This document shows positions 43,023 to 51,863 of a DNA stretch of 64,000 bases, in pieces. The stretch is from the NCBI GenBank assembly GCA_028280845.1, contig JANQKZ010000006.1, positions 62,001-126,000 of the forward strand, written 5' to 3'. Source of the stretch: Opitutales bacterium (GTDB lineage Bacteria > Verrucomicrobiota > Verrucomicrobiia > Opitutales > JABSRG01). The position numbers were made by a program, and so were the translations under genes. Position 1 is the stretch's first letter, and each line of letters starts with the position of its first letter. The notes beneath the pieces were generated by a model that was not told the origin of the DNA, did no database searches, and was given only the letters and a program-made list of their open reading frames with translations.

Positions 43023-44963
43023 TTGAAACTTGACCGGCACGTAGCTCCCTTCCCCTTCGAATTCCATACGCTCCCTCAGATCTACAAGGGCGCTGCGGAA
43101 GCCTACCAGGACCTGCCCGTGGTAGCCGCGCCGCTGAAAACAGGTGATTTTAAAAAGGTCTCCTATGCGGAAATGTACGAACTTGGCTTGAACTTGGCCA
43201 CCGCCCTGATCGACAACGGACTACGCCCACGGGAACACGTTGGAATCCTGGCTGATAACCGGATCGAGTGGTTAATCAGTGATTACGGCATCCTCATTTC
43301 CGGCGCGGCCAATGTCCCCCGGGGAACCGATATTACCGAGCAGGAAATCGTCTACATTTTGACCCATGGCGATGTCGAACTGGTCTTTGTCGAAAACGCC
43401 AAGATCCTCGAAAAACTGGAAAATGTCCGCGACCGCCTCCCCGCCATGCTGCAGGTCATCATGATGGACAAGGACACCCCTGCCCCGGACGGCGTACTCC
43501 ATCTCTACAATTTGCTTGCACAGGGAGAAGAGCTGCGTCGCAACGGAGATACCCGGGCTGAAGAACGGATCGCCCAGACCAAGGCGGAAGACCTGTTCAC
43601 CATTATTTATACCTCCGGCACGACAGGAACACCCAAGGGCGTTCAACTCACCCACGCCAACATGGTCTCCCAGTTAAGGAATGTGTCCTGGGAGATTCTG
43701 AAGGAAGACCGCATGTTGTCCATCCTGCCCATTTGGCATAGTTATGAGCGAGTTTGTGAGGTCATCTCCATCGGCCGGGGGGCCTGCACCTACTACACCA
43801 ACATCCGGCGCATATCAGAAGACTTGAAAGCCGTCCGGCCTACCATGATGGCCTCGGCTCCACGGCTATGGGAAAGCGTCTATCAAAAAATTAAAAAGAA
43901 CGTCGAGACTGCTCCCCCGGCTCGCCAAAAACTGTTCAACGTCGCTTATTTTTGCTCCCGTATGGTCCAGGGCAGCTGGTACTTCCTTGCCGGCCGCACC
44001 CTCGACCTGACCGGTCGCTCCCTTCCCGAAAAAATCATCAAGGGAGCCTTTCATGCCGTCCGAGCCCTGATATTTTTGATCCCCTACCTCATTCTGGACA
44101 AAGTCGTCCTCAGCAAACTCCGCCAAGTCGTGGGGGGGGCCTTCCGGGGAACGGTCTCCGGCGGGGGGGCCCTACCTCCGTACGTGGACGAATTTTTCAA
44201 TTATATCGGTATTCCGGTCCTCGAAGGGTACGGTATGACGGAAACCACCCCTGTTTCCGCAGTCCGAACCAAGGACAAGTTGATTATCGGCACGGTGGGC
44301 CCGTTGGTCAACAATACCCAAGTCCGAATTATCAGCCTCGAAAACGGAGAGATCCTCTACCCTAATCCTGGCCGGAAAGGTGAAGGGCGTGGCATGAAAG
44401 GGGAAATCCACATCAAAGGGCCCCAAGTCATGAAGGGGTATTACAAAATGCCCGATGAAACCGCCCGCGTCCTCAAAGAAGGTTGGATGAATACCGGGGA
44501 TATCGGGATGGTCACCTACAATGACTGCTTGAAAATTATGGGCAGATCCAAAGAGACCATAGTTCTCCTCAGCGGAGAAAACGTCGAACCCAATCCCATC
44601 GAGGACAAGTTGAAAGAGTCACCCAAAGTCGACCATTGCATGGTCATCGGAAACGACGAAAAACATCTCGCGGCCCTGATCATTCCTTCCCTCGAGTTTT
44701 ATCAAAACAACGGCCAACCGAGCGTCCAGACCCTGCAAGAACTCGTCGAGCTTCCACAAGTCCAGCAAGACTTGGAACTGGAAGCTAAAGTTCTCGTTAA
44801 CCAGGACAATGGCTTTAAACCCTTTGAGCGCGTCCTCGGCATTCATCTGATCGGCAAACCTTTCGAGCTGGGACAGGAATTGACCAACACATACAAACTC
44901 AAACGCCACGTCATCACCGAGATGTACGAGGAGGCGATCGACCGGATTTACGGAAGGGACTAG
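43023..44963 (+). CDS. long-chain acyl-CoA synthetase (AMP-forming)
   Basis: Adenylate-forming enzyme of 646 residues that activates fatty acids to acyl-CoA. The P-loop IIYTSGTTGTPKGVQLTH (about 198-215), the GYGMTETTPVSA motif and the C-terminal MNTGDIGMVTYNDCLKIMGRSKE hinge are present. The insert with hydrophobic segments (about 330-370) is common in bacterial long-chain enzymes that dock at the membrane. Start is TTG at 43023 (MKLDRHVAPFPFEF); no better in-frame ATG exists before the conserved region. Downstream by 32 bp is the signal-peptidase-like gene, unrelated in function. Confidence 0.94.
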   Translation: MKLDRHVAPFPFEFHTLPQIYKGAAEAYQDLPVVAAPLKTGDFKKVSYAEMYELGLNLATALIDNGLRPREHVGILADNRIEWLISDYGILISGAANVPRGTDITEQEIVYILTHGDVELVFVENAKILEKLENVRDRLPAMLQVIMMDKDTPAPDGVLHLYNLLAQGEELRRNGDTRAEERIAQTKAEDLFTIIYTSGTTGTPKGVQLTHANMVSQLRNVSWEILKEDRMLSILPIWHSYERVCEVISIGRGACTYYTNIRRISEDLKAVRPTMMASAPRLWESVYQKIKKNVETAPPARQKLFNVAYFCSRMVQGSWYFLAGRTLDLTGRSLPEKIIKGAFHAVRALIFLIPYLILDKVVLSKLRQVVGGAFRGTVSGGGALPPYVDEFFNYIGIPVLEGYGMTETTPVSAVRTKDKLIIGTVGPLVNNTQVRIISLENGEILYPNPGRKGEGRGMKGEIHIKGPQVMKGYYKMPDETARVLKEGWMNTGDIGMVTYNDCLKIMGRSKETIVLLSGENVEPNPIEDKLKESPKVDHCMVIGNDEKHLAALIIPSLEFYQNNGQPSVQTLQELVELPQVQQDLELEAKVLVNQDNGFKPFERVLGIHLIGKPFELGQELTNTYKLKRHVITEMYEEAIDRIYGRD

Positions 44964-44995
44964 ACAGTGCGGTTTCTTCTCTTAGAATCTGCTAC

Positions 44996-45523
44996 ATGGT
45001 CAAAAGAATGAATGCACGGGGACTCATCCTGCTGATTCTCGGGCTACTCAGCTTCTCAGGATGCGCATCCGGCCCTTCCATTGTCATGAAAACCGCCGCC
45101 ATGCAGCCCACCATTCCTGAGGGAAGCACCTTCTCCGTCCAATTGGATGCCTTTGAATCAGAGGCACCCTTTCGTTATGAATTGGTTATGTTTCAGTACC
45201 AGGCACAGGAACTCTCTCCCCCCATACAGCAACCCGCTGATGGATCAGTCATTTGTTTCCGCATCGTAGGCCTGCCGGGGGAAACCATAGAACTGACGAA
45301 CGCTGGCCTGTTCATTAATGGCCAACCTGCTCCCCCCCTGCCCGGTATCCGCTTTGAGCCCGCCCCGGACTCCAGCGAGTTCCAACGCTTCAATAGCGTT
45401 ACCCTGCCCGAGGGAGCTTATTTCCTTCTCGGCGATAACTCTCCCCGAGCCCTTGATGGTCGATACTGGGGTTACGTGACTATCGATCAGATTCAGGGCA
45501 AAGTGGTCCCACGCAACTCCTGA
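44996..45523 (+). CDS. signal peptidase I-like lipoprotein lacking catalytic residues
   Basis: Protein of 175 residues with a lipoprotein signal (LILLILGLLSFSGC) instead of the usual type II anchor. The S26 fold is clear: an AAMQPTIPEGSTF segment in box B, FRIVGLPGETIEL in box D and LGDNSPRALDGRYWGYV in box E, then IQGKVV. Two catalytic residues are absent: the nucleophile Ser of the SM motif is Ala (TAAMQP), and the general-base Lys before RxxGLPG is Phe (CFRIVGLPG). It is thus a predicted pseudo-signal-peptidase anchored in the envelope. It precedes modA by 18 bp. Function unknown. Confidence 0.85.
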   Translation: MVKRMNARGLILLILGLLSFSGCASGPSIVMKTAAMQPTIPEGSTFSVQLDAFESEAPFRYELVMFQYQAQELSPPIQQPADGSVICFRIVGLPGETIELTNAGLFINGQPAPPLPGIRFEPAPDSSEFQRFNSVTLPEGAYFLLGDNSPRALDGRYWGYVTIDQIQGKVVPRNS

Positions 45524-45541
45524 TCCGTCCCCGTCACTGCA

Positions 45542-46360
45542 TTGAAATCTGCGCATAGCAAAGGCGGACTCTGGATTCTGATCACTTTGGTCCTGGGGGC
45601 GTGTGTGGCCTGTTCGCCTCCGGCCAAACCCATCGTACTTACCATTTCAGCCGCGAGCAGTCTGGCCCCTGTCATGGCCACTTTTGAACCCGGGTTTGAA
45701 ACTACCCATCCGGAAATCGACATCCGGTTTAACTTTGCCTCCTCTGGCTCCCTCCGCGCCCAGATCGAGAATGGAGCCCCGACCGACCTCTTCATCTCAG
45801 CCAATCAGGACCACTTCCAATCCCTCGCGGATCAAAATCTCCTCTCTCCCCCCGACGGCATCCCCCTCGCCATGAACCAATTGGTCCTGGCCGTTCATTC
45901 CCGGCTTGCCGAAGACATCAGGGACCTGAATTCGGTATTCTCCCACATTGTTTCTCAACAGGATAGATCCCTCGCAATCGGTGAACCGGACTCTGCCCCA
46001 GTGGGGTATTATGCCCGCGAAGCCCTGGAAACACTCAACACTTGGGAAACCCTCCACACCCATCTCATTTACGCCAAAAGCGCGCAACAATTGCTCACCT
46101 GGATCAACGAAGGTATGGTGGAAGCCGCTATCATTTATGCAAGCGATCAGGAGCGTGTTCAAGCCGAAGTGGTGGTGATGCCCTTCCCCGAATCCGTCCA
46201 TACTCCCATCATTTACCTCGGGGGGATCGTAAACCGGTCGGACTATCCCCACGAGACGGCCCTTCTGCTGGACTATTTAAAAAGTAACCCGGCCAAACCG
46301 GTATGGAATCAGTTTGGATTTCAGCTTTTACCGGAGGAAGTCATCGCTCATACTTATTAA
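45542..46360 (+). CDS. modA: molybdate ABC transporter substrate-binding protein
   Basis: Lipoprotein-type binding protein of 272 residues (TTG start at 45542; ITLVLGACVACSP with a lipobox-like Cys). The ModA motifs ISAASSLAPVM and FNFASSGSLRAQIENGAPTDLFISA, which coordinate the oxyanion, are present, as is the later IGEPDSAPVGYYAREALE. It binds molybdate (or tungstate) for the permease encoded directly downstream: modB starts at the base after its stop. Family assignment is firm; molybdate over tungstate is an inference. Confidence 0.93.
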   Translation: MKSAHSKGGLWILITLVLGACVACSPPAKPIVLTISAASSLAPVMATFEPGFETTHPEIDIRFNFASSGSLRAQIENGAPTDLFISANQDHFQSLADQNLLSPPDGIPLAMNQLVLAVHSRLAEDIRDLNSVFSHIVSQQDRSLAIGEPDSAPVGYYAREALETLNTWETLHTHLIYAKSAQQLLTWINEGMVEAAIIYASDQERVQAEVVVMPFPESVHTPIIYLGGIVNRSDYPHETALLLDYLKSNPAKPVWNQFGFQLLPEEVIAHTY

Positions 46361-47029
46361 GTGATTCCGATGTTTGAGCCATTCCTGTTTTCGCTCCGCA
46401 TTGCACTCATCGCCACCCTCCTCGCGTTCATTATCGCGATTCCCCTTGCCCGACTGCGCTTCTCTCGCCGTGGCCCGCTTTGGGATATCTTCGATGCCAT
46501 CCTGGTCCTCCCGATTGCGTTGCCTCCCACCGTTGTGGGTTTAGTTCTGTTGACCACCTTTGGTAGCCGCTCCCCGCTTGGTCTCGCTCTTCAGGATCTG
46601 GGAATCACCATTCTCTTTAACTGGCCCGGAGCGGTCCTGGCCGGAACCTGCATTGCTTTTCCCCTCATGTATCAGACATCGCGCTCTGCCTTCCGTCAGA
46701 TCGATCCAGAGCTACTCGATACCGCAAAGATTTTTGGCTATAAGGGCCACCGCCTGACCTGGGAAGTCATGATCCCACTCGCTTGGCCGGGCATCGCAGC
46801 TGGACTGGTACTCACCTTCCTGCGAGCTCTCGGCGAATTCGGGGCCACCCTCATGGTAGCGGGTAACATCCCCGGGCGAACACAAACCGCCCCGGTCGCC
46901 CTCTACTTCGCTGTTGAAGGCGGAAACTATGCGTTTGCCTGGTTGATGGCCCTGCTTGTCTTTGCTGTCACTTTCATCGCCCTCCTCCTCTCCGGGTACT
47001 CCAACCGCCGGCGAGACCAGGGGGGGTGA
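46361..47029 (+). CDS. modB: molybdate ABC transporter permease
   Basis: Inner-membrane permease of 222 residues with about five helices. The EAA loop, which contacts the ATPase, is recognisable (TAKIFGYKGHRLTWEVMIPLAWPGI), and the family signature FLRALGEFGATLMVAGNIPGRTQT is intact. The start is GTG at 46361, immediately after the modA TAA; an ATG at 46370 is the alternative. No modC ATPase follows: the next 216 bp hold no gene, and no other ATPase of this type is in the window. Confidence 0.93.
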   Translation: MIPMFEPFLFSLRIALIATLLAFIIAIPLARLRFSRRGPLWDIFDAILVLPIALPPTVVGLVLLTTFGSRSPLGLALQDLGITILFNWPGAVLAGTCIAFPLMYQTSRSAFRQIDPELLDTAKIFGYKGHRLTWEVMIPLAWPGIAAGLVLTFLRALGEFGATLMVAGNIPGRTQTAPVALYFAVEGGNYAFAWLMALLVFAVTFIALLLSGYSNRRRDQGG

Positions 47030-47245
47030 CCGTTCTACCTTTTGCAGAAAGGGAATGACGAAATGCCCAACTACCTGAGCCTCAAAGAATGGCCCATCGG
47101 TTCGGTCCTAGGTTTCATATTCTGATGCAGGGGCGGTGCTCGCGCCGGCCCATCCCATATCCCGGTCCCCTCGAGGCCTTGGGGAAGGCGTGCAGCCTGT
47201 ATCTAGAAACTCGACCTCCACCCATACATCACCTTTACTCCCACC

Positions 47246-47497
47246 ATGGATAGAGCTGAAGCTAACCGTATCCGGGCAGAACTCCGATCTGAGATCGAAC
47301 AGCTTAAGGCCTCGATTGCCGAGATGAAGGAGGATACCAAACCCGTCGAGCCGGACGTGTCTCTTGGACGACTCACCCGCCTGGATCAGATGCAGGCCCA
47401 GGAAATCAAAGGAGCCACTATTCGCAATCTGGAAGAACGGCTTAGTGAGCTGGAATACAAAGTCGCCGTGGTCGGAACTCCACTCTACCAACCCTGA
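47246..47497 (+). CDS. DksA/TraR-like coiled-coil protein lacking the zinc finger
   Basis: Helical protein of 83 residues. The segment KPVEPDVSLGRLTRLDQMQAQEIKGATIRNLEERLSEL resembles the coiled-coil half of small TraR/DksA-family proteins, which bind the RNA polymerase secondary channel. In those proteins a CxxC...CxxC zinc finger follows at once. Here the frame stops after VVGTPLYQP without any Cys, and neither of the other frames restores a CxxC pair. It is followed after 5 bp by another small gene. Either a naturally shortened variant or a decayed gene; the resemblance is by eye. Confidence 0.6.
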   Translation: MDRAEANRIRAELRSEIEQLKASIAEMKEDTKPVEPDVSLGRLTRLDQMQAQEIKGATIRNLEERLSELEYKVAVVGTPLYQP

Positions 47498-47502
47498 AGG
47501 TA

Positions 47503-47853
47503 ATGGAGCTTTCTTCCAGATCCGATGCGGACATCCTCGTAGTGGCCGAGCCCATTATGGACAACTTGATGGAAGGTTCCACCCGGATCGATCACGCGCA
47601 GCACACTCGCGACTTTTCCACACGGATGAAGGCGATCGTAACCCCCGAACACCTCAAATCCGTGTGTCGCCGTTACCAGGCTGAGTGGGGTGTGTTTACA
47701 GAGAGAGAAGTCGCTGCGATCTTCCGCCGACCAGAATCCGTCGTCATCATCTGGAAACAACGGTGCAGCCAGGTCGAGGGCGAAAAAGTAGCTGAGATCG
47801 AGCTCATCGAGGAAGATGGAGCAATCAAAGTAGGCCACGCCCTCGTTTTCTAA
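47503..47853 (+). CDS. small conserved-looking cytoplasmic protein, NTF2-like fold possible
   Basis: Protein of 116 residues, ATG at 47503 preceded closely by GAAGG. Predicted to be alpha/beta: an N-terminal helix region (ADILVVAEPIMDNLMEGS) followed by strands (REVAAIFRRPESVVIIWKQR, EKVAEIELIEEDGAIKVGHALVF). The strand-rich end with W..., E...E and H-LVF resembles NTF2/SnoaL-type proteins, but I recognise no family. It is 5 bp downstream of the DksA-like gene and probably co-transcribed with it. Confidence 0.6.
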   Translation: MELSSRSDADILVVAEPIMDNLMEGSTRIDHAQHTRDFSTRMKAIVTPEHLKSVCRRYQAEWGVFTEREVAAIFRRPESVVIIWKQRCSQVEGEKVAEIELIEEDGAIKVGHALVF

Positions 47854-48093
47854 ATCCAGGCAGGCAGGTCGTCGCCGAGGACACGCCGAAGCGCGTGGAG
47901 ATGTTCCGCGCAGTCGGATAGTATCCCATAACAATTGAATTTCAAATACCCAGCACGAAATCCCCCCCACTCCCTTCCTCTGCTCCCTCCCCCACTCAAC
48001 GGTTTACCCGACAAAGGCACCAATTCTTGCCTAACCCAAGAGGATCCCTTTTCCTAGCAGCCTTAGCCCCTTTTTAACTTAGCAAATTACCCT

Positions 48094-49620
48094 ATGGCGG
48101 ATCTTGATTTACGGACCCTCGATCTCATTGTTATTGTCCTGTATTTGGCAGGCACGGCCGCACTCGGCCTCTACGTAGCCCGAAAAAATGACTCCACAGA
48201 AGCCTACTTCCTGGGAAGTCGCTCGTTTCCCGGATGGGCTGTAGGACTCTCCATTTTAGGCACCTCGATCAGCTCGCTGACTTTTCTTACCATTCCCGCT
48301 GCGGCCTATATCATTGATTGGCGGCAACTCGCCTCAAACCTGATGTTACCCTTTGTGGCCATCGTAGCGGTCATCTTCTTTGTGCCTATTTTCCGGCAGC
48401 GTCGGATCACTACGGCTTACGAATACTTGAACCTCCGCTTTGGCGCCACGGCCCGATGGTTTGCCGTCGTAACCGCCCTGGCCTTTCAGTTCGTCCGCCT
48501 CAGCATGGTCCTTTTTCTCGTCTCCATCCCCGTCAATCTGGCAACCGGCATTCCCATTGAAATCGTCATCACCTGTATGGGGATTTTCATCGGGTTTTAT
48601 ACCATTCTCGGGGGAATCCAGGCAGTGATCTGGACTGATGTGATCCAAGCTATCATTCTCTGGATCGGGGGCATCATATCCTTTATTTTTATTTTCACTC
48701 AACTCCCTGGAGGTATTGGTCAAATCCTGGAAATCGGCATGGCCAACGATAAATTCAGTCTCGGGGAGATGCGCTGGGATCTGGGTGAGCGCACCTTCCC
48801 GACCATGATTCTCTTAGGGATCTTTGCCTGGTTAGGCTATTACACTACGGACCAGACGGTCATCCAGCGCTACGCCGCGGCGAAGTCTACCAAGGCGGCA
48901 CAGTTTGGCACCGCCCTGTATTCGACAGTCGTGGTCCCCACCTGGGCCTTCTTTTATTTTATCGGAACCAGTCTCTATGTCTTTTACTCCATTAACGTCG
49001 ATCCTCGCGTAGCCGAGCTCCAGTCCGACCAGATCTTCCCCTTCTTCATCCTCACGCAACTTCCCGTCGGTGTGGCCGGCGTGATCATCGCCGGCTTGCT
49101 GGCCGCAGCCATGTCCACCCTCGATTCGACGATAAATTCCATTTCCACGGTGCTGACCACCGATGTGATGAAACCCTATCTGATTAAGGGGAAATCCGAT
49201 GCGTTCTACCTGCGGGCGGCCAAAGTCGTTTCCTTTGTCACAGCTGGCATCATGATCCTCGGCGCCATCTACTTTAATCACATCCCGAAGGAGAGCATGA
49301 ATGACATCAACTGGATCGCCGCCTCTGTGCTGTCGGGCGTGCTCATCGGTCTCTTCATGAGCGGTATCTTTACGACCCGAATCAACAACAAAACCATCAT
49401 TATCGCCCTGGTTCCCGCCTTTCTCCTGAACCTCTATCTCGGCCTGGGTACCCGGGGTATTGTTCCCTCCGGTGGTATCCACGCCTACTGGGTTGGCCCA
49501 CTCGTCAACTTCTTCTTCCTCGCCCTGGCTTATGGCTTGAGTTTCTTCATCAAAGAGGACCAGGGCCCTGAAAAACTCCGGGGCCTCACCGTCTGGACCC
49601 GGGTCAAGGGACTCGATTAA
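48094..49620 (+). CDS. sodium:solute symporter (SSS/SLC5 family)
   Basis: Inner-membrane transporter of 508 residues with about 13 helices. Family landmarks are the N-terminal YLAGTAALGLYVARKNDSTEAYFLGSRSFPGWAVGLSILGTSISSLTFL, the central GGIQAVIWTDVIQAIILW and the TDQTVIQRYAAAKSTKAA motif, followed by AAAMSTLDSTINSISTVLTTD, which carries the Na2-site Ser/Thr residues. It takes up a sugar, carboxylate or sialic-acid-like compound with sodium; the substrate is not determinable. A TonB receptor gene follows 73 bp downstream, so the two may form an uptake pair. Confidence 0.93.
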   Translation: MADLDLRTLDLIVIVLYLAGTAALGLYVARKNDSTEAYFLGSRSFPGWAVGLSILGTSISSLTFLTIPAAAYIIDWRQLASNLMLPFVAIVAVIFFVPIFRQRRITTAYEYLNLRFGATARWFAVVTALAFQFVRLSMVLFLVSIPVNLATGIPIEIVITCMGIFIGFYTILGGIQAVIWTDVIQAIILWIGGIISFIFIFTQLPGGIGQILEIGMANDKFSLGEMRWDLGERTFPTMILLGIFAWLGYYTTDQTVIQRYAAAKSTKAAQFGTALYSTVVVPTWAFFYFIGTSLYVFYSINVDPRVAELQSDQIFPFFILTQLPVGVAGVIIAGLLAAAMSTLDSTINSISTVLTTDVMKPYLIKGKSDAFYLRAAKVVSFVTAGIMILGAIYFNHIPKESMNDINWIAASVLSGVLIGLFMSGIFTTRINNKTIIIALVPAFLLNLYLGLGTRGIVPSGGIHAYWVGPLVNFFFLALAYGLSFFIKEDQGPEKLRGLTVWTRVKGLD

Positions 49621-49693
49621 ATTCGTTAATGATTCGCTCTATTCAGACTCAAATCCTTGCAAAAGTTAAATTTATATCTTGGCTAAAACTCCG

Positions 49694-51799
49694 ATGAAAC
49701 GGGCTATTATCAGTGTTTGGATATTACTTCTTCTCCTGTTTGCGGGCGGGCAAGGTTGGGCTCAGTCGCAACCCGCCCCACCCGCAGTTTCGGGAGAGCA
49801 TCAATCAGGAGAGGAAGAGGAAATCCAGGAATTGGAGGAATTTGAAATCCAGGGGAAAGCCTTTGACCTGATCGGAATCTCCAGCACGGCCAGCTTCGGG
49901 ATGGCCAACCATGAAGAACTCAGCCAGCGCCCCTTTCTTCGCCGAGGTGAACTCCTTGAAGTGATCCCCGGCATGGTGACGACCCAGCACGCCGGCGGTG
50001 GTAAAGCGAATCAATACTTCATTCGGGGCTACAACCTTGACCACGGAACCGACTTCCATGTGGGCCTGGAAGGAATGCCGGTCAATCTACGGACCCATGC
50101 TCACGGCCAGGGATATGCCGATATTAATTTTATCATTCCCGAGTTCACGGAACGGCTCGACTATTTCAAAGGACCCTTCTTTGCCGAGCTCGGGGACTTA
50201 TCCACCGCAGGAGGGGCCCAGTACTATCTCTTTCGCCGCCTGCCTGGGGGCATCGCTTCCACCACTCTGGGTGAAAACAATTTCCAGCGATATCTCTTGG
50301 GCGACACATTTGAGATCGGTAATCATGCCCTGTCCCTCGGGGGAGAGTATACCCACGAAGATGGCCCGTGGGATATTCCTAACAATTACGACCGGTTCAA
50401 CGGCTTTGCGCGCTTCGATACTGGAGATGAGTCCAACTTTTTTAGTGTCATGGCCTTAGGGCACCAGGGAAGCTGGGATTCGTCTGATCAGATACCCATG
50501 CGTGCTCTGGAAGATGATCGAATAGATCGATTTGGCACCGTGGATGAAACTACGGGTGGAGACACCTCCCGTTTCAGCCTTCAGGCCGCCATGCGCCGGT
50601 CCCATTCATTAGGCATCACCCACCTAGACGCCTGGGTGGGCCGCTACCAGTTGGACCTGTTCTCCAACTTCACCTATGCCCTCGGCGATCCAGATCGCGG
50701 CGACCAGTTTGAGCAACAGGAATCCCGCATATTTTCCGGGTTCAATTTCTGGCACCAGATGGACCATCCCCTTGGCTCCCTGGAATCGCGCACCAAAATC
50801 GGGTTGCAGTCTCACAACGACTGGATTGATGACATCGGTCTATACCTGACCGAAGAGCGTGATCGGATCGATACCGTGCGCGTCGATGATGTGTTCAGCG
50901 GCAACCTGAGCGCCTATGTGGATAATGAAACCCGGATTAATGAACAGTGGCGGGTGGGCCTGGGCGCGCGTACGGACTGGTTTTATTTTGATGTGGAAAG
51001 CGACAACCCATCCAATTCCGGAACGGACTCCGATTTTATTTTCAGCCCGAAACTCTCTATCATTTATAACCCAAACGAGTCGACTGAACTGTATTTCAAT
51101 ACTGGTCTCGGGTTTCATAGCAATGATGCCCGAGGGGTTACCATCGTCGAGGATCCTGTGGATGGCTCACCTGCCGAATCGGTCGACCCGCTGGTGCGCA
51201 CCCGCGGTGCCGAAGTTGGCCTACGCACCCGACCCGGCTCCACCCTCACCCTGGCCGCAACGCTCTGGTGGCTCGAAAGCGATAGTGAGCTGCTCTTTGT
51301 CGGCGATGGTGGAGGCACAGAAGCCAGCGATGGCTCTGAACGCTGGGGAACCGAGTTCCTCGCCTACTGGCGCCCCACCGATTGGATCTCTCTGGATGCC
51401 GAATACACTTATGCCCATGCTCGCTTTACCGGGGTGGATCCCGACTTTGACCAAATCCCCAATTCTATCCCGCACACCTTTTCTGCAGGTGCCGCGCTGG
51501 GGCGTGACCTTGGTTGGCAGGGCAGCCTGCGTGCCCGATATTTTTCGTCCAGGCCCCTCGAGGAAAGTGGGTCCGTCGAATCGATCGACAGCCTTATTTT
51601 CAACCTCCGGGCGGGCTACCGCTGGAATCAGTGGGACCTCCACCTCGACGTCCTCAACCTGTTTGATGCCGCCGACAACGACATTGAATACTTCTACACC
51701 AGCCGACTCCCCGGGGAACAGCTGAACGGGTTCGACGACATCCACCTCCACCCCATGGAGCCCCGTCAGTTCCGGCTCACCCTGGCCTACCATTGGTAA
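49694..51799 (+). CDS. TonB-dependent outer-membrane receptor
   Basis: Outer-membrane protein of about 701 residues from the ATG at 49694 (a TTG 15 bp earlier is possible). A signal peptide (ISVWILLLLLFAGGQGWAQ) and an acidic stretch with a TonB-box-like ELEEFEIQG precede the plug domain (about 60-190: LLEVIPGMVTTQHAGGGKANQYFIRGYNLDHGTDF). The 22-strand barrel follows and ends in an aromatic residue (LTLAYHW), as outer-membrane proteins do. The repeated HAHGQGYADINFIIPEF region is the substrate-facing loop of this subfamily. Ligand unknown; an organic solute shared with the upstream symporter is plausible. Confidence 0.93.
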   Translation: MKRAIISVWILLLLLFAGGQGWAQSQPAPPAVSGEHQSGEEEEIQELEEFEIQGKAFDLIGISSTASFGMANHEELSQRPFLRRGELLEVIPGMVTTQHAGGGKANQYFIRGYNLDHGTDFHVGLEGMPVNLRTHAHGQGYADINFIIPEFTERLDYFKGPFFAELGDLSTAGGAQYYLFRRLPGGIASTTLGENNFQRYLLGDTFEIGNHALSLGGEYTHEDGPWDIPNNYDRFNGFARFDTGDESNFFSVMALGHQGSWDSSDQIPMRALEDDRIDRFGTVDETTGGDTSRFSLQAAMRRSHSLGITHLDAWVGRYQLDLFSNFTYALGDPDRGDQFEQQESRIFSGFNFWHQMDHPLGSLESRTKIGLQSHNDWIDDIGLYLTEERDRIDTVRVDDVFSGNLSAYVDNETRINEQWRVGLGARTDWFYFDVESDNPSNSGTDSDFIFSPKLSIIYNPNESTELYFNTGLGFHSNDARGVTIVEDPVDGSPAESVDPLVRTRGAEVGLRTRPGSTLTLAATLWWLESDSELLFVGDGGGTEASDGSERWGTEFLAYWRPTDWISLDAEYTYAHARFTGVDPDFDQIPNSIPHTFSAGAALGRDLGWQGSLRARYFSSRPLEESGSVESIDSLIFNLRAGYRWNQWDLHLDVLNLFDAADNDIEYFYTSRLPGEQLNGFDDIHLHPMEPRQFRLTLAYHW

Positions 51800-51863
51800 C
51801 CCAAGCGAAGGGCTGAGATGACCGAGCAGTTCATTCCCAGGCTCCGGCTCCGGGTTGAACTCG

